From assembly GCF_001039355.2 (NCBI RefSeq), contig NW_019775724.1:786756-850755 (forward strand): a stretch of 64,000 nucleotides of DNA, in the 5' to 3' direction. The notes below the pieces were generated by a model. That model saw nothing but the letters and a program-made list of their open reading frames with translations, made no database searches and was not told the DNA's origin. Shown piece by piece: positions 49,738 to 60,306 of this stretch. Source of the stretch: Lingula anatina (Eukaryota > Brachiopoda > Lingulata > Lingulida > Lingulidae). Every line of letters starts with the position of its first letter. Positions within the stretch are counted from its first letter, which is position 1. Made by a program: the position numbers and the translations under genes.

Positions 49738-52700
49738 GCCAATTCAGACATAACTAGGAAGTCAGACTGATTCTATACTGTATTAAGGTCTATACTGTAT
49801 TAAGATACATGTATCAGTCAGACATATCAATTAATAAGGGCCTGGAGGCAAGGGGGCGGGGGGGGGGGGCAGGAAGGGTTATAATACACTGTCATTTTGG
49901 TTTGAAAAATGTGTCTTTTGTGTCAAAATTTCCTGTGCCATTATAGTTAAAAAGTCCACTTTTTCACACACACACACACACACAACACACACACACACAC
50001 ACACACACAAAAAAAAAATGAAATTGCTGGCTACAGGCATGAATGACATACTAGTAATTAAGCAGTCTTTGGCACAGTGGTATATCTTTTTAGACTGTCC
50101 TCTTCTCAGACCCATTTCACACTGACATAATGATGGGTGCGATAGCTGGTAACCCATGAACTGCTTTGGTTTTCTAGTGATGCAATGTAGACTGACAGGA
50201 ATAGATGCATCTGTCTGTTTACTAGTCCTAGTAAATGCTCCTTGGATTATAAAGTCTTATCTACAGTGGCCTAACACTGCACCAGTTCTCACTAAGAAAA
50301 CTTCCCACCAGGAGAAGTCAATTGGGTTACGACTATGTATTACAGTGGTTATACAATCAACTTTTGACAATCCAAACCCCTCAACACTCCTGATCTTGTT
50401 GGGACTCTCCTGATTTAGGGACATATCTCTTTGATTCAGACAAAATCTCCATATCTATCAGACTTTTCTCTCTTTCTTTTCCTTAGCATGTGCAGTGACT
50501 TCATTCACGAAAATGTGCTGTCACACAATTGCTTTCTTAGATTCACTTACAGAGGGTAGTGACTGCTATAAACAATTGATTAAATAATAATAATAATAAA
50601 AGCCAAAGACAAAACCACATCAGGTCTTTGTGTGAGTAACATCCTGAACACTATGTATGTTAATGTTGTCATGGGACAAAGCCTGTTCCTTAAGGAATCA
50701 AGATACTGATCATTTAAACACTGGACACTGTGTGTAATAATTGCTTTTACAAGCAGACTTCCTCAGTGAATGTTTCAGGATACTGTTAGGGTGAATGATC
50801 ATCCAGATACTGAAAATGAGGTTTTTCCTCTCTGTTATTATTCAATAATGCATCTACATTTGTGCTGACAAAATATAATTAAAATCCATCAAAAAAAGAT
50901 AGATAGATAGATAGATCACCAGTAATATAAAATTGGCATAGGTGAAGACAAGTGTATGGTCTTCAATCCTGTGCCAACATTTTGGTGTAAATGTTTTCGT
51001 CATAGAGTTATGAGCCCCTGATATAAGGTGAAAATTTTTTAAGCTTACTTAGCTCTACTAGGTACACAGATGATGCAGTAAATTTGCAATATTTAAAAGA
51101 TTTGGCTGATTTCTAAAATGTGCAATACACACGAGAGAGTAGTATTTCTCACCAATAATTCAAAAAGCACTATACCAAGCAGAAATAGCATTGGAAAGTA
51201 ATAAACATCCACTTATTGATTTTTTGTGGTTTACTTCAGTACATGCAAACCCTTGGAACACATTACAGTGTAGCAGTAGTGGCACATGATAGCTGCCTGA
51301 TAATCAGCATGCAATTTATATCTAGGGCATATGAACCTAATGACATAAATAACTCGCATTTAGCCGACCATATTAAGCCTACCAAGGATAGCATATAAAA
51401 ATTACTTCCAAATATCGAAAGATAATTTGCTTTGGTTAAATAAAATGAGAAAATTAGAGTATTCATCCTGTATGAAATAGAGGCACTGAGAGATGGGGGT
51501 GGTCCCCACACATGTACCACCAGCCGTATATTTATAAGGATGATAATGGGACAATGCTACAATAAAAAGCGGTTCAGTTGTTAACTCCGTGTTTCCAGTC
51601 AAATTTTGTCCACTCAAGTTGGACCTTCGTCAAGGACTTAGCACAGTTGATAAATTGATCAATAAGATTGGTGGTTGAAAGCACATTCATTGCACAGTGA
51701 CCTATTAGCACCTTTCCTGATTTAGGGGTCAGCGAAATTGGCCCTAAGTCGCAATGGTGAAGTATCCTATAAAAAATTCATGGATCATATATCACGACCA
51801 AAATCTAACAAATGTAAAGTCAGCCCATTTATCACCTATCCTGAAAGTCAATCAAAATCATTCATAAGTTTTTGAGTTAGGCTGGTGACAAAGAGGCAAA
51901 GAGACTATGAGATGAAAACATAGCCTCCTAGGCAAAGGTACTAGTAAATATTTATAGTACATGTATTATATACATTTGCCAATTGTGCAACTCCTTCACG
52001 ACATCCATACCCTCTGAGCTTATAGATCTGCAAAGTGCAATGCATCCCTCACCTACCACTCTCTGATGGCTAAAATATAGATAATTTACAGGGCAGTCAT
52101 ATAATGGATGCAGAATCTATGAAAATTCAGCAATTCTCTCTCTCCCCCCCCCCCCCCCCCCAAAAAAAAAAATAAATAAATAANNNNNNNNNNNNNNNNN
52201 NNNNNNNNNNNNNNNNNNNNNNNNNNNNNNNNNNNNNNNNNNNNNNNNNNNNNNNNNNNNNNNNNNNNNNNNNNNNNNNNNNNNNNNNNNNNNNNNNNNN
52301 NNNNNNNNNNNNNNNNNNNNNNNNNNNNNNNNNNNNNNNNNNNNNNNNNNNNNNNNNNNNNNNNNNNNNNNNNNNNNNNNNNNNNNNNNNNNNNNNNNNN
52401 NNNNNNNNNNNNNNNNNNNNNNNNNNNNNNNNNNNNNNNNNNNNNNNNNNNNNNNNNNNNNNNNNNNNNNNNNNNNNNNNNNNNNNNNNNNNNNNNNNNN
52501 NNNNNNNNNNNNNAATAAATAGATGATCCTAAAAGAGGCAGGCTCAAATAGATGGCCACGTGTGTACATATAGACTACATACATATATTATCATTATAAA
52601 TAAATTGATCCAAGCAGTTATTGAAAATTGCCAGCAAGATATTTTTACAGCAAAGCCACCATAACTGTATCATATGGCCATGAAATATGGATGCACAGTC

Positions 52701-53883
52701 AAGGCCAATGCAAGTTTTGACATCTCCATTTACTATACAATTTTAACTGTAACACCATGTAAATATCCACTTGCTAATACTAAAATATTATATATGGTTA
52801 CCTGATGTTGACAGATTTTTGACCAAGAAAATTCGACATAAGGAAAAGACAAAATAATCATCTGTGCATGAACATCACACAAATTGCTGTATTGCCAATA
52901 CGTTGACTTTTCCTTTCTGACTGGGCAACTAATTCACTTATTTGAATAGCAGAGACACTTCAGCTGTCAACAAAGGTGTAATGTAGAAGATCAAATTAAA
53001 CTTTTGGAGAAAAAAATATATCTCAGGATTAGACAGGTGAGCAAAGGTATATGTAATGGTCAAACCAAACTCACCAGCTGACATAAACTAGTAAGGATTA
53101 CAACATTGATAAGCGCAATATTCATCACTGTATGACCCCATTCCCATAGATATTTAGATCGATCTATCCCCCTGGGGAGTCTCACTAGATTGGTGTCAGC
53201 TTAACTGGCTTAAATGTCTGTCCTGTCTACTAAAAAGTGTAATTAACTGTCGTGCGCGCTTGGGTGACAGCAATTTAGCGTGAACCCTCAGGGAGTTAGG
53301 TCGATCCAGATGGATCGATCTCTGGGAATGCACTCAGTCTCTTAGTGATAATAGTTAGCTACTGATCTGCAAAATTATCTGAAGCTTGGTGAAGTTGATG
53401 AAATCACAAGAGCCAATAGAATAGAATGTAGTATTTTCATAGTGACTGGGCCTTGAACCTATTTGTCACTAAAAGACATCATGTTTATTAGGACAACAAT
53501 CCATTCCACATTGCAGTCAGTCAGTGACAACATTGGCTTCTGATAAGGTTGTCCAAAAGTTAACAGTGAGAAGAAATCTACCTTGTGCCCAATAACCTTA
53601 TAATTATTTTATTTCCAATGACTAATGAACCTTTTTTCTTGACAACAATTATTATTGAATAAAAATAAATTATAGTAGTAATAACAGATCAACTGTCAAT
53701 TAGCTACTATAATTAGAAGACAGATTGTACCTGCTTACTGATGGGTCCGTATCCACCTATAAAATGTTTACTACACATGTGAGTGGCCTTTGAAACCTTT
53801 TCTATATTTAACTTCTTGCTTAAAGTTTTCCACATCAAACCACCTGTTTTGCATTTCTGTAGATATGCTTTTTGCATAGGAAA

Positions 53884-53930
<47 letters not shown>

Positions 53931-56900
53931 AAAACAAAAACGCCATATCTGATATGCACCCTGTCAGCATGCCGAGAGTCACTTTTGAATGTGCCATAAA
54001 CAATGCTTATTTCTCACTGAGGTACCTACCAAATTTGTGAATGACATGAAAAATAATTACAGTTATGGAAAAATATTTGGAGGTATATATGTCACTTTTG
54101 CCACTCTTCCAGGTAAATGTATATACTGTGTCTACATATTAAATAAATTAACACATAAAAATTCAAAACTGTATTCTAATTCCCAAATATACGGTTGGGA
54201 AATCATTATATTACGAGCAATAAAAAGCTGCACACTAGAAAGAGCAATTATATCTAGGCATAATAAATCACAGCATAAAAGTCAAAGTGCAAATCAATGC
54301 ATTGACTCGTGAAATAAAATCAGGCTGTCAAAATGGCTGATGATAAGGCAAAACATTTCAGTCAGGACCCTAAAATAATGAAAGAAGCAAACTTAATCAT
54401 CCTTTAGTTTAAAATTAGCACCTCTTAGTATCTGAATAACTGATGTTCTCTGGAGGTCTCAGGTGAATTTGCAATAACTTAAAGATGACTGTCACTTTGA
54501 TTTAACCATTAAACCTGCTCTTTTAAGGTGAGTGAGGTCACTCCAACAAAAATATCTTAACCAGGTAACTTGAAAAGAGGAATGAACAGGGACCACAAAA
54601 TTTAGAAATGAATTGTCTCATTGAACTCTTCGATAACTTTCAATGTCACAGTTTTTTTTTATGTCACATGGCTAAAAATTTTGTCACCTTGTATCTTAAA
54701 AAAAAAGCCTAGAGAGATATGCCCATATATGTTGCATCCTTTGCAGGTGATTAAACTTCTGTCCCTTGTACAAATTAGAAACACAAACATCAAGTCCAAA
54801 GGTATTATAGACACAGCACACCCCATATGAAATCACCTGATTACCAGGCAAGCATCCTAAGTCAACAGTCTTTAATAAAATGCAGTATATGGAATCCAGA
54901 AAGCATTATGCCCCACAGTATTCATTAGAAAGCAAAGTAATCAAATGTGCCGAAACAATTAAGATACAGCTCTCACAATATTTGATGAACAAACTGAATA
55001 AACTGAACAAACTGAATATATTAATCAAGAGCTTTTTAAAGTTTCTACGATTTTAAAGTACTTATTATTTATTAATAATTTGCAAGTCATTGACATTGCT
55101 CTGTGAGCAATTATATTTTAATATAAGGCCACACTTTTTAATTTTTATGGATGACTTCCTGCGTCCTGCGCGCGCACCGCTCTCCCCCCCCAAAAAATGA
55201 CCCCCAACGAAGTCGGTTGTCGCAAACGCCGTTATTGAATTTGCCAGAAAATGAGTTTTCTGCGCATGCGTATTATCGCCATGTGGAAATGTGGCGGCTT
55301 TGCTGTTGTAGCGATTTGGGGTGAGTGCAGAAAAATCACCGACCAGACCAGGAATCGAACCCGGGACCTCTTGCTAACAGGGCGAGTGCTCTACCGCCTG
55401 AGCTATCCGGCCGGTTCTACCTGCCCCTGGCACTACACTCCTCCCCCCCAAATGCCGAAAGATGCGAGCCCTATCTCGCAACACTGCTGCCACCACTGTA
55501 GCGATTTGGGGTGAGTGCAGAAAAATCACCGACCAGACCAGGAATCGAACCCGGGACCTCTCACTAACAAGGCGAGTGCTCTACCGCCTGAGCTATCCGG
55601 CCGGTTCTACCTGCCCCTGGCACTACACTGTCAAATTCATCTTTAGGATTGCTGTCAAATTACACGACAATTAAAGTCATAAAGGGGACGGGGGCCGTCG
55701 TTTTGGATTGGTATGCCATTGATATTGGGCATGGATATATCACCTTTCTACAATTATACAAAAGGCTGGTGACCGCCAGCGATTATTGCCTGGAAATCTT
55801 CAGTGACATTCTGTCCAAAGCAGCACGTACCAGTTTTTTTTTTTTTTGTAGCGAAAACAAGGTCGACAAAGGGGTCAAGGTATTTGGTGTGCTGAAGGTC
55901 GAACAGGCTACCCGACAGTTTGGCTGCTTCGTGCGAGTCGAAGTAGACAAAACAGCTTTGACTGAAATGACCTTTAATGGATTTGGTAGTATTAAGCACA
56001 TCTTTGCATGATTTTTAAACATTTCTGTGAAGTATTCACAATGCTTTAATATTTTGAGAGCATACAGTAGATAAAGACATATTGTTAGTTTGATACGCGT
56101 TTCTGTGGTAAATTTGTGTTTCCAGCTGTGTACTGACAGCATTCCTTTACTAAGGCAATATTTTTTTTTTTTGGGACGTTTTTTTTTTTTTCGCTCTCTC
56201 GCACAGATTTCAGGTCCCCAGAGGATGTCATCCATAAAAATAAAAAAGTGTGGCCTAAGTACAATAAAAAACACTTTAGAAGTTAAAACACCCCTTTTTG
56301 TTGCTTTGTTTGCCACCCCATAAAAATTTGACTGATCTGAAACTGATTTCTTGTCAAAACATAGTCTTCTGATGAATTTTTCAAGGCCAATGGTATTTTT
56401 AAATTTTTACCACTGATATATATTGTACCTGCCATATTGGTCCAAGATCTTTAAATGAACAGATGGCCTTCAAAAAATTTAGCCGACATATTCTAGGATG
56501 GGTATTGTCATCATTGGTTGTAACAAAACGTTTCATGCCAAGATAAACTTACACAATACAATAATCCAATGTTGGGATAGTTACCACTGATCTTCAACAG
56601 GGAAATTATTTTTTGTAGGCAAGGGGTTTCAAGACATTAAGAACTGCCATTTTGGCTACCCTCTACCAGGGCCACAGATTGACTTTTCACAGGGTATTCA
56701 CAGGTATGCCTTTAGATAAATAGAAAGTCATTTTACTATCTCTGACCCTGTGCTGAAATCTCTAGGTTGATTACATGGTTGGCAAATGTTTGCATATCTG
56801 CTTAGGCACTGCCACTTATCTGACCCAAGCAAAGTCCCCTTGACAGCAATCAAGACTGTTAATTGCTCTGAATTTAATATTCTTTCTTTATTCATTGTAT

Positions 56901-58265
56901 TGTATGCATCTACATGTGTAGATGAAAATGTACAATAGGAATGCACTTATAAATAAGTATGAATTATATCAAGTAGTGAAATGATACGACTATATGTAAG
57001 AAAAATACAAAACATAATTGGCAGAGCCCAAGTGGCTTTACCTACTCAACAGCCAGTACACTTGTTGGTAATGGGTGCAGCACAGTCCCTTTTTTGAAAG
57101 GCTAACCATAAATATTTGGCAAGAGCAATCATCTGTTCATTCTTCTTACCAGTCATTAGTGTTATAAATGTATCCATTCTGGTAAGATGCTCAAAGTTAC
57201 TATCTTGTTATTTGTACACTGAATAAAGATCATATAGGAGATCTGTATAAAGAGGGCACAACACAAGGAAATGGATTTCATCTTCTATTTCCCCAGAATT
57301 ACACTTTTTGCAAATTCTGTCTGCTTGAGGAATTTTTTCATGTCTACCTGTTTCAATACCTAGGTTGTGTGCACTTTAATCACTTGCTCTTTTGTGACAG
57401 ATAAAAATAGTCCCTTCTGAATAGCTTGTTACTACAGATTGAAGTCAACTGAGGCATCTGCTGTAGTAACTCCCTACAGAGCAATACTATGCCATCTGCA
57501 TGTAGATTTAATTGCTTCCATCTGGCCAAAAATAACAGGGTGGCTTTTTCACATTTTCCCTGTAATATTTGCCAAACTGATAATAGAGGGTACATTTTGG
57601 CTATCTGAGAGTGAGCAACGAAAGACCAATTGTCTTTTGAAGGTTATATGTCACTACCAGTACGTGTGAGTGACAGGGGTGGTCTGAAGATAAAAACTAA
57701 TTCAAATTTTCTCAGTTTTTTCCTGTACCTTAATTGTGCTCACCTAGCTATACAGAGGTGAGAAGAACAGCAACTGGACATGCTTTGTAACTTAAACATA
57801 TTTGTTTCGGGGGGGGGGGGGGGGGGGGCAGAGGGATAGAGACACATCATTGCCTTGGAATTTATTTGGAGAACTGATGGTCCTGGCAGCTTGACCAAAG
57901 GGGGGGGGGGGAAGGAAGAGAAATATTATTATGTTGGAATTTGTTTGGAGAAATGATGGTCTAGGTACATGTAGCTTGACCATCAAAAATATGTTATATT
58001 TTAATAACAGGTGTTTTAACTTAAAGCGTCTGTTACTAAATTAGTAAATAATTATTATTAAGGGTATCTATAGTACTGAGCATATCAAATTAGAGTATTG
58101 GTACAACAATTAGTCAAAGCTACACAAATAATGAACCCTACCATTCCATTCATACTCCGAGAGGACCATGTGTATCACTTCAGGTTCAACACTCCCTTTA
58201 AACATATCCTGGAGGTTCTCGAACGTAGAATCACGGCTCTGTAACTGTTCTGCTTTCTGATTCAT
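34436..58265 (-). CDS. N4BP2: NEDD4-binding protein 2 (CUE, P-loop polynucleotide kinase, DUF1771, Smr), about 1862 aa
   Basis: Sixteen coding exons join in phase: 58142-58265, 47501-49314, 45356-45471, 44523-44611, 42980-43056, 42095-42208, 39473-41544, 39044-39172, 38467-38735, 37814-37935, 36724-36868, 36234-36407, 35798-35865, 35368-35465, 34731-34860, 34436-34484. Domains in order: CUE (about 16-55, NLQDMFKGSVEPEVI ... VEQAVEALF, split by an 8.8-kb intron); kinase P-loop GLSGSGKST (about 635-643) with DDYF, IDNTN and EPNTPWKF...RNTHGVP; disordered Ser/Thr/Gln-rich middle; second CUE-like (about 1276-1315, LQVLFPTVPVEDLRDLL); third CUE-like (about 1613-1650, LAEMFPNIDEKPLDEL); DUF1771 (about 1691-1770); Smr (about 1775-1862, LDLHGLHVPEAL ... 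ITGRGKHSQGG). Human N4BP2 is 1770 aa with the same order; the family has 5'-polynucleotide kinase and Smr nuclease activity and binds ubiquitin through CUE. One frame break at about 48365-48369 must be discounted. Some donors are weak (GTCTGT after 35368, GTCAGT after 45356). Confidence 0.95.
35433..35671. repeat. Four-unit tandem repeat (about 57 bp) duplicating the Smr exon acceptor
   Basis: Units start at 35433, 35490, 35546 and 35603, with a partial fifth at 35660. Unit 1 includes the real 3' splice site and first 33 bases of the N4BP2 exon 35368-35465. The other units lie upstream in the intron and each keep TTTCTAG or GCTAG followed by coding-like sequence (NAGLQDNVLDL in the exon; NASLLDKVLDL, NAVFLDNVLNL and NACLLDKALNL in the intron copies). 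Confidence 0.9.
36640..36700. repeat. (GT)n-rich patch
   Basis: Interrupted GTGTGCG repeats just downstream of the donor of N4BP2 exon 36724-36868. Confidence 0.7.
38976..39012. repeat. (AC)n microsatellite
   Basis: Dinucleotide run in the N4BP2 intron just downstream of exon 39044-39172 in the transcription direction. Confidence 0.95.
42757..42783. repeat. (GT)n microsatellite
   Basis: Dinucleotide run at the left flank of MITE copy 2; it continues on the right of the element, so the element inserted into a GT array. Confidence 0.9.
42784..42951. mobile_element. hAT-like MITE, copy 2 (168 bp)
   Basis: Starts CAGGGGCAGATTTAGG and ends GTATCTGCCCCTG. Same interior as 14842-15015, including GCCGTCTTCTGGGTCTTCC and ACAAAGATAATTTGGAA. 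Lies in an N4BP2 intron. Confidence 0.7.
45167..45336. repeat. 34-bp tandem repeat, five units
   Basis: Five nearly identical copies of ATAGACTGCATTGCTTTAGT plus 14 more bases (170 bp). The array begins 20 bases into the intron after N4BP2 exon 45356-45471, next to that exon's non-consensus donor GTCAGT. Confidence 0.95.
48365..48369 (-). other. N4BP2: Frame break in N4BP2 exon 2 (homopolymer C5/G5)
   Basis: The reading frame from 49314 runs to a stop just past this point, while the downstream frame (GCHKDNDESRPG... to the P-loop) is offset by one base. Only about 40 bases are open in both frames, and they contain AAAAGGGGG on the coding strand. Removing one G restores a single frame, makes the exon end in the phase that the next exon requires, and makes the total coding length divisible by three. 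Sequencing or assembly error is the simplest reading; a real null allele is possible. Confidence 0.85.
49678..49733. repeat. (TA)n microsatellite
   Basis: About 28 units in N4BP2 intron 1. Confidence 0.95.
49968..50008. repeat. (CA)n microsatellite
   Basis: Dinucleotide run interrupted once, in N4BP2 intron 1. Confidence 0.95.
52184..52513. other. Assembly gap (330 N)
   Basis: Run of N in N4BP2 intron 1, preceded by poly-C and poly-A and bounded on both sides by AATAAATA-type sequence. Gap size may be an estimate. Confidence 1.
53885..53926. repeat. (CA)n microsatellite
   Basis: Dinucleotide run followed by an A-rich tail, N4BP2 intron 1. Confidence 0.95.
55307..55439 (-). repeat. tRNA-derived repeat unit, copy 1 (133 bp)
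   Basis: First of two direct repeats that begin TGTAGCGATTTGGGGTGAG and end CCTGGCACTACACT. Each contains a tRNA-like body on the minus strand. The two are separated by 57 bases of C-rich and unrelated sequence. Confidence 0.85.
55340..55412 (-). tRNA. tRNA-Thr(UGU)-like, degenerate copy
   Basis: The minus strand folds as a 73-nt cloverleaf: acceptor GGCCGGA/TCTGGTC (with G-U pairs), D stem GCTC/GAGC, T arm CCGGG-TTCGATT-CCTGG. The anticodon stem CTCGC/GCAAG has a C-A mismatch, and the loop CCTGTTA has C at position 33 where U is almost invariant. A functional tRNA is therefore unlikely; a tRNA-derived SINE or pseudogene is more probable. Confidence 0.55.
55497..55629 (-). repeat. tRNA-derived repeat unit, copy 2 (133 bp)
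   Basis: Second direct repeat, differing from copy 1 mainly in the anticodon-arm region. Confidence 0.85.
55530..55602 (-). tRNA. tRNA-Thr(UGU)-like, better preserved copy
   Basis: Same cloverleaf as copy 1, but the anticodon stem CTCGC/GTGAG pairs fully (one G-U) and the loop CTTGTTA has U33 and anticodon UGU (Thr, ACA codons). Internal promoter boxes TAGCTCAGGCGG (A) and GGTTCGATTCC (B) are intact. Position 37 is U instead of the usual purine, which with the duplicated flanks argues for a SINE or recent pseudogene, though a functional gene is not excluded. Confidence 0.55.
56655..56760. repeat. Dispersed repeat, copy 2
   Basis: Same family as 31333-31430 (CTACCCTCTACCAGGGC... TAGATAAATAGA), here in N4BP2 intron 1. 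Confidence 0.6.
57060..57390 (-). pseudogene. Degraded C-terminal piece of a non-LTR retrotransposon ORF2
   Basis: Minus-strand translation gives HNLGIETGRHEKIPQADRI then CKKCNSGEIEDEIHFLVLCP and LYTDLLYDLY. The pattern (H-x-L-x-I-E-x-G-R-x3-I-P...R-I-C-x2-C...E-D-E-x-H-F-L-x2-C-P) is the Cys/His-rich tail of many LINE ORF2 proteins. It contains stops before and after and is a dead remnant in N4BP2 intron 1. It corresponds to the segment that would follow the fragment at 20186-20886 in an intact element. Confidence 0.75.
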
Positions 58266-58286
58266 ATTTTTCTATTTTTTCTGGAC
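58266..58286 (-). other. N4BP2: 5' UTR segment with splice acceptor, N4BP2
   Basis: On the minus strand TTTATTGCAG precedes GTCCAGAAAAAATAG and the ATG at 58265. This implies a separate non-coding first exon upstream, probably within 58290-58990. Confidence 0.6.
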
Positions 58287-60284
58287 CTGCAATAAATATC
58301 CTGTTACTGTACAGTAGCTATACTTGTCACATGCGGGTTACGAAAAGGCTCGATTTGTAGGACAGTCGGCCCTAGTAGTAATCAATGTTGCGTTATCAAC
58401 AGATCATAGTAAGAATGGTGGCCCCTGGGGTTCAAGTAGTGGGGTAGATTCACACATGTAAATACATAAAAACAATACAAATGTTCTGTTCTCATTCGAA
58501 AAAATGGAAAATTACTTTTCCTCTAGTGTAACTGATAGAAGAAAATTGAAGTGTTAAGGAGCACTCTTATGATTTTTTAAAAGAGTTTAAATAGAAAGAA
58601 GCCGACACGCAATAAGACCACCCCTTCGACTGCCCCTTCATTGCCTGTGGTACCGGGGTTTGTGCACTTGAGTACATCCACGCATGTGCAGACGTACTTT
58701 AAATTTCCAAATGGTAAAAGTAGCTTCAACTTGATTGGTCAATCATTCAGTAAACCCATCTACTTTTTATGAAATAGATTCTTTAAATAGCACCTTATAT
58801 AAACATATCATGTACGACACTGAAAAAGATATGTATTATAAAGAAACGCATTTACCTAAATTAAAATTCAGTCGAGAATGGCAATTATTTTAAGAATATC
58901 TTTCTAGATATTTGACCAATAGCGTGCAAGTTTGCAAACGTCAATCACTTGGAGCCCAATAGGTTTGGCGCCATTTTGATTCAAAGATTGTTTTATTGAC
59001 ATTAATTACTGAAGATCTTTCAACATAGGTACCTTTAAAAAATAATCGCATTATTCTGTTAACATAATCAACCGACCTGCTAGAGCTCAGGGGAGTAAAA
59101 GTGCGCAATACACTGTACTTCACTTGATACAAGTGTTTCAAGGTAAGCGGTAGTCGGCTGCATGTGAGACATCCAAGATGGCCGTGAAATGAAACTTCCC
59201 ATTTTGCATGGTGATTGCGGCAGACCCAACAAACAAAATTGCTGTGGTTTTTACACCGATTGCTCCTCATTTGTGTCTGTTGGTTTGATAGGTAGTGTAT
59301 GTTAACCATGTGAGACTATTCTTATGTTGAGTGTAATATTTCGGAGCAAAGCACCGTTTTGGGCGCCTGACTTCACAAATAAAGTACTGCAGGCTGGCTT
59401 TGCATATCAAATTTTTCATTTTGGTCTCATTGGAATTACAGGGATGATCATGGTAGAATCACTTTGAGGAGCTATAATATTTGATTTGGTCGTATTCATA
59501 TTGCCAGGAAGTTAGTGCTTGCTGTCAAATAGTGGATCGATTGAATGATATTGTCATTGAAGGGCTTTGTTGAAATAGGTGGCATTGATTGATTATGAAG
59601 TCAAACTGCAGTCTTTTTATTAAAAATAGCTTGGTCACATTATTATAAATTTGTAGCAAGATTTCAAACACTCAGAAATGCCTTGAAATAAAGGTGAGAC
59701 AGCATTATTCTGTCCAAGTTGATTGTGTTCCATTTGCAAGAGCTGATAACTCGGTGTTACAGACATGTTTTTAGTTTCCCAGTACGTGTATTTGATACAG
59801 GTATTTTAAATTGAGAAAATGTAGGCTAGGTACACACTTGATACTTACTTTAGAATGCACTGTGACTCAGGAAAATGCAAGGACTTTTTTCTTTGCTTCA
59901 ACAAGTTTATCATTGATGTACATAATTCAGATTTGGATTTGGTGGACGCATTCCAGTTATTTGACCAAAAGAAATTGTTTTAGAAGTGTGAGGTTAATAA
60001 GTATGTGGCTTTGATTGGAAAAAAGAAATCAGCTTGATCACATTCAAAATTATCTCTCAGTTTGCTTGAAATATGTAGATCTGTCCATACTTGATTGTGT
60101 TTTTTTATGCTGCAGTTCAGTTTGACTTGCATGTTTGTTTTACTTTTGTCTTTTTATGTTTGAGTGCACTTCCAGATAGTCATTTAAATGTTGACTTGAA
60201 TCAGTAGATGCTATTAAGATCATATCAACAGCAAGTGGTATATATATTCAAATGTGAAGCTTTTATCTGCCCCTTGTTTCTCAG
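58287..60284. promoter_or_regulatory. Divergent promoter region between N4BP2 and PDS5
   Basis: Head-to-head genes with about 2 kb between coding exons. A YY1-type motif oriented on the minus strand, AAAATGGCGCC (plus 58968-58978), and one oriented on the plus strand, AAGATGGCCG (about 59176-59185), lie about 200 bp apart; such motifs usually sit just downstream of transcription starts and point in the transcription direction. CCAAT boxes occur at about 58733-58739 and 58915-58920. A non-coding first exon for each gene is expected here, since both first coding exons follow splice acceptors. No other gene seen. Confidence 0.5.
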
Positions 60285-60306
60285 GGTGTTGACTGTGGCC
60301 CCCAAG
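60285..60306 (+). other. PDS5: 5' UTR segment of PDS5 after splice acceptor
   Basis: TTGTTTCTCAG at 60274-60284 is a good acceptor; 22 bases then lead to the ATG at 60307. An upstream non-coding exon probably lies near 59150-59350. Confidence 0.6.

Larger units (their letters stand above)
49315..58141. other. N4BP2: Long first coding intron of N4BP2 (8.8 kb)
   Basis: Separates the two halves of the N-terminal CUE domain. Contents: TA repeat 49678-49733, CA repeats 49968-50008 and 53885-53926, GATA repeat near 50898-50917, N gap 52184-52513, tRNA-like pair 55307-55629, LINE remnant 57060-57390, and poly-G runs near 57810-57828 and 57900-57911. I see no further coding exon that keeps phase 1 at both ends, and none is needed to complete the CUE domain. 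Confidence 0.65.

Noticed and set aside
52086..52584. Two reading frames of about 155 codons on the minus strand
   Set aside because: They are almost entirely the N gap translated as X; the few real residues are low complexity.
55530..55602. A confirmed functional tRNA-Thr gene
   Set aside because: U37 and the duplicated SINE-like flanks make this uncertain, so it is reported as tRNA-like only.
55783..56316. 177-codon minus-strand open frame in N4BP2 intron 1
   Set aside because: Low-complexity (Lys runs from poly-T), no recognisable domain, and no splice phase compatible with the flanking CUE exons.
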